Assembly: GCA_017437925.1 (NCBI GenBank)
Contig: JAFRWQ010000024.1
Span: 1-7,655, forward strand
DNA: 7,655 nucleotides
Reading direction: 5' to 3'
DNA from: Bacillota bacterium
GTDB lineage: Bacteria; Bacillota_A; Clostridia; Peptostreptococcales; Anaerovoracaceae
Shown: positions 6,092-7,655 of the stretch, one piece after another
Layout: each line of letters begins with the position of its first letter
Numbering within the stretch: position 1 is the first letter of the stretch
Program-made: the position numbers and the translations under genes
The notes under the pieces: generated by a model
What the model saw: only the letters and a program-made list of their open reading frames with translations
Databases searched by the model: none
What the model was told of the DNA's origin: nothing

Positions 6092-6119
6092 TTGAATTTA
6101 TCGCGTTTTCTGCTATTCT
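6092..6119 (+). promoter_or_regulatory. Predicted sigma-70-type promoter of the glycerate kinase
   Basis: TTGAAT (6092-6097) and TATTCT (6114-6119) are separated by 16 bp and resemble a housekeeping promoter. Transcription would begin near 6126, about 40 nt before the glycerate kinase ATG. The -10 overlaps the predicted minus-strand -10. Confidence 0.5.
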
Positions 6120-6143
6120 ATACTTGTTCGCGGTTTATTGCAA
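6115..6143 (-). promoter_or_regulatory. Predicted sigma-70-type promoter of the HD-domain gene
   Basis: On the minus strand TTGCAA (6143-6138) and TAGAAT (6120-6115) are 17 bp apart. TATAGA (6122-6117) is an alternative -10 with 15-bp spacing. Transcription would begin near 6108, giving a leader of about 97 nt before the HD-domain ATG. Confidence 0.5.
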
Positions 6144-6164
6144 TGAAAAACGAGAGGTACTTTT

Positions 6165-7430
6165 ATGAGCTTAAGGGAAGACGCCGACCGCATAGTAAAG
6201 GCTTCGATAGATAAGATGCTGCCCGACGAGGCGGTGGTGAGGGTGCTTAAAAACGCCGATTTCGAGGACGACAGGGTCCACCTGGTGGCGGTGGGAAAGG
6301 CCGCATGGCAGATGGCCAAGGCCGCCTGCGACTATCTGGGGGACAGGCTCTCGGACGGCATGGTCATAACCAAGTACGGCCACGTCAAGGGGCTGCTGCC
6401 GAGGGTCGAGTGCTTCGAGGCGGGGCATCCGGTGCCCGATGAGAACGGCTTTTCCGCGAGCCGCAAAGTCCTTGATTTCGTAAGCCCCATGGGCGAAAAG
6501 GACGTGGTGGTCTTCCTCCTTTCGGGAGGGGGCTCCGCCCTCTTTGAGGTGCCCCGGGTGAGCGCTGAAGAGCTTCAGGACGTGACGGGCCGGCTTCTCG
6601 CCTGCGGGGCTTCCATCACAGAGATCAACACCATAAGAAAGAGGCTCTCGGCCGTAAAGGGAGGGCGATTCGCCAAGGCCTGCGCCCCCGCGACCGTCTT
6701 TTCGATAATCTTAAGCGACGTGGTCGGTCCCCCCGACATGATAGCCTCGGGCCCCTGCTACCCCGATTCCTCGACCTCTGAGGACGCCTTCGCCATAGTT
6801 TCGAAATACGGCCTTAAGCTCAGCGACGCCGTGCTGGCACTGCTGGGTGAAGAGAGCCCCAAGGACCTCAATAACACCATCAACGAGGTGACCGGCAGCG
6901 TCTCCGAGCTCTGCGCCGCTGCTTCCCAGGAGGCGAGAGCCCTGGGCTACACCCCGGTGCTGCTCACCGACTGCCTGGGCTGCGAAGCGAGGGAAGCGGG
7001 GAGCTTTTTGGGCTCGATCGCCAAGACCTACTGCAATTCCCCCCGCAGCATGGCCTTCATAGCGGGAGGCGAGACCGTGGTCCATCTGACCGGAAAAGGC
7101 AGGGGAGGCCGCAACCAGGAGATAGCCCTCTCGGCGGCAAGGATCATCGCAGGGCTTCAAAATACAGCGGTCTTCAGCGTCGGAAGCGACGGCACCGACG
7201 GCCCCACCGACGCCGCGGGAGGCTACGCCGACGGTTTTACCGCAGCGGCCCTCCGCGAAAAAGGAGTGAACATAGACGCCGTCCTCGCCGAAAACGATTC
7301 CTATCGCGCCCTCGAAAGCTGCGGCGGCCTCATCATCACCGGCCCCACCGGTACAAATGTCAACGACGTTTCGGTGGTACTTGTGAAGAAGCCCGCCCCG
7401 GCTCCCGAAAACCCCTTCGGACATGACTAA
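6165..7430 (+). CDS. Glycerate 2-kinase, class II (GckA/TtuD type, DUF4147 + MOFRL)
   Basis: A 421-residue enzyme of the normal length for class II glycerate kinases. It phosphorylates D-glycerate with ATP, in the characterised bacterial members giving 2-phosphoglycerate that enters lower glycolysis. The DUF4147 part covers about residues 5-240, with VGKAAWQMA at 43-51, FLLSGGGSAL at 117-126, NTIRKRLSAVKGGR at 155-168 and SDVVGPP then ASGP at 184-197. The MOFRL part covers about 295-410, with GGET at 301-304, GRGGRNQE at 312-319, GSDGTDGPTDAAGG at 340-353 and GPTGTNVND at 393-401. All expected active-site motifs are present, so the enzyme should work. The ATG is preceded by GAGAGG; an ATG at 6143 is in another frame. 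The gene has its own predicted promoter and overlaps the following transporter gene by 8 nt. Names used for this type are gckA and ttuD. Confidence 0.95.
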   Translation: MSLREDADRIVKASIDKMLPDEAVVRVLKNADFEDDRVHLVAVGKAAWQMAKAACDYLGDRLSDGMVITKYGHVKGLLPRVECFEAGHPVPDENGFSASRKVLDFVSPMGEKDVVVFLLSGGGSALFEVPRVSAEELQDVTGRLLACGASITEINTIRKRLSAVKGGRFAKACAPATVFSIILSDVVGPPDMIASGPCYPDSSTSEDAFAIVSKYGLKLSDAVLALLGEESPKDLNNTINEVTGSVSELCAAASQEARALGYTPVLLTDCLGCEAREAGSFLGSIAKTYCNSPRSMAFIAGGETVVHLTGKGRGGRNQEIALSAARIIAGLQNTAVFSVGSDGTDGPTDAAGGYADGFTAAALREKGVNIDAVLAENDSYRALESCGGLIITGPTGTNVNDVSVVLVKKPAPAPENPFGHD

Positions 7431-7655
7431 AAACACAAAAGACATAAGTAAAAAAGGCGATCTGAGACCTCTTGCCCTCTTTTTGAGCGGCGGGGCCCTC
7501 TTTTCGATGCACTTCGGGGCCTCAAGCATGGTCTGGCCCATGAACTGGGGCAAGGAGAGCGGAAGCTCCCTGCCCTCCGCCTTCGCCGGCGCCTTCATCA
7601 CAGCCCTGCTGCTGGTGGTGATGGGCTACATCGCCCTGGCGAGAAGCGGAAAGAC
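7423..7655 (+). CDS. brnQ: BrnQ/LIVCS-type transporter, N-terminal part (cut by the window end)
   Basis: An open frame of 77 codons running off the right edge. After a short Lys-rich cytoplasmic start, residues of about 16-33 form a first membrane helix continuing into HFGASSMVWP, and residues of about 54-73 form a second helix (FAGAFITALLLVVMGYIALA). The layout matches the N-terminus of branched-chain amino acid:cation symporters (LIVCS, BrnQ), where the first segment usually reads like LFFGAGNLIFP followed by a Gly-rich loop and the second helix. The assignment rests on this short region and the substrate may differ. The start ATG lies within ATGACTAA, overlapping the glycerate kinase stop by 8 nt. 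No clear ribosome site precedes it and the frame is closed by TGA at 7384-7386, so it probably relies on translational coupling. Confidence 0.72.
   Translation, partial: MTKNTKDISKKGDLRPLALFLSGGALFSMHFGASSMVWPMNWGKESGSSLPSAFAGAFITALLLVVMGYIALARSGK

Noticed and set aside
5355..6095. A 246-codon plus-strand frame over the HD-domain gene
   Set aside because: It is antisense to a gene with a complete HD metal-site pattern and a strong ribosome site.
6711..7601. A 296-codon minus-strand frame
   Set aside because: It is antisense to the glycerate kinase motifs and to the BrnQ-like start, and no family was recognised in it.

Overview
The window is GC-rich, protein-dense bacterial DNA holding eight genes: two are cut by the window ends and six are complete. 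No rRNA, tRNA, CRISPR array, insertion sequence or phage gene was seen. The organism is probably a Gram-negative or diderm anaerobe. The genes freely use ATA (Ile) and AGG/AGA (Arg) codons despite the high GC, have strong GGAGG-type ribosome sites, and encode a FrlD-like sugar kinase, a class II glycerate kinase, a BrnQ-type transporter and a short ChrA pair. That mix would fit an amino-acid-fermenting lineage such as Synergistota, but this is inference and no marker gene is present to settle it.

Layout. (1) Minus strand, 4018 down to 1: a FrlD-like PfkB kinase, a metal-dependent amidohydrolase (amidohydrolase-2 family), a YjbQ/UPF0047 protein and a large secreted lipoprotein running off the left edge. 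The amidohydrolase and yjbQ overlap by 11 nt, the other gaps are 116 and 37 nt, and no internal terminator was seen, so this looks like one transcription unit. (2) 4019-4236 is a non-coding stretch with a strong minus-strand terminator, an AT-rich palindrome and an inverted repeat just upstream of the kinase. (3) Minus strand, 5345-4237: two short ChrA-family genes joined by an ATGA overlap, giving a typical two-subunit chromate-transporter-family pair. (4) Minus strand, 6011-5448: an HD-domain phosphohydrolase, separated from the ChrA pair by two hairpins, one of which resembles an intrinsic terminator. (5) 6012-6164 is a divergent intergenic region in which predicted promoters for the two strands share almost the same -10 element. 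(6) Plus strand, 6165 to the right edge: glycerate 2-kinase (class II, MOFRL type), overlapping by 8 nt the start of a BrnQ/LIVCS-type transporter cut by the window end.

How they may work together. Glycerate kinase would feed D-glycerate into lower glycolysis, and its transporter partner probably imports an amino acid or related solute. The kinase-amidohydrolase-YjbQ set suggests breakdown of a phosphorylated or modified small molecule, but no deglycase or other diagnostic enzyme is present, so the substrate is not known. No convincing wholly new system was found. The best leads are the shared divergent promoter, the unusual residues in the kinase, amidohydrolase and BrnQ-like protein, and the candidate leader structures.
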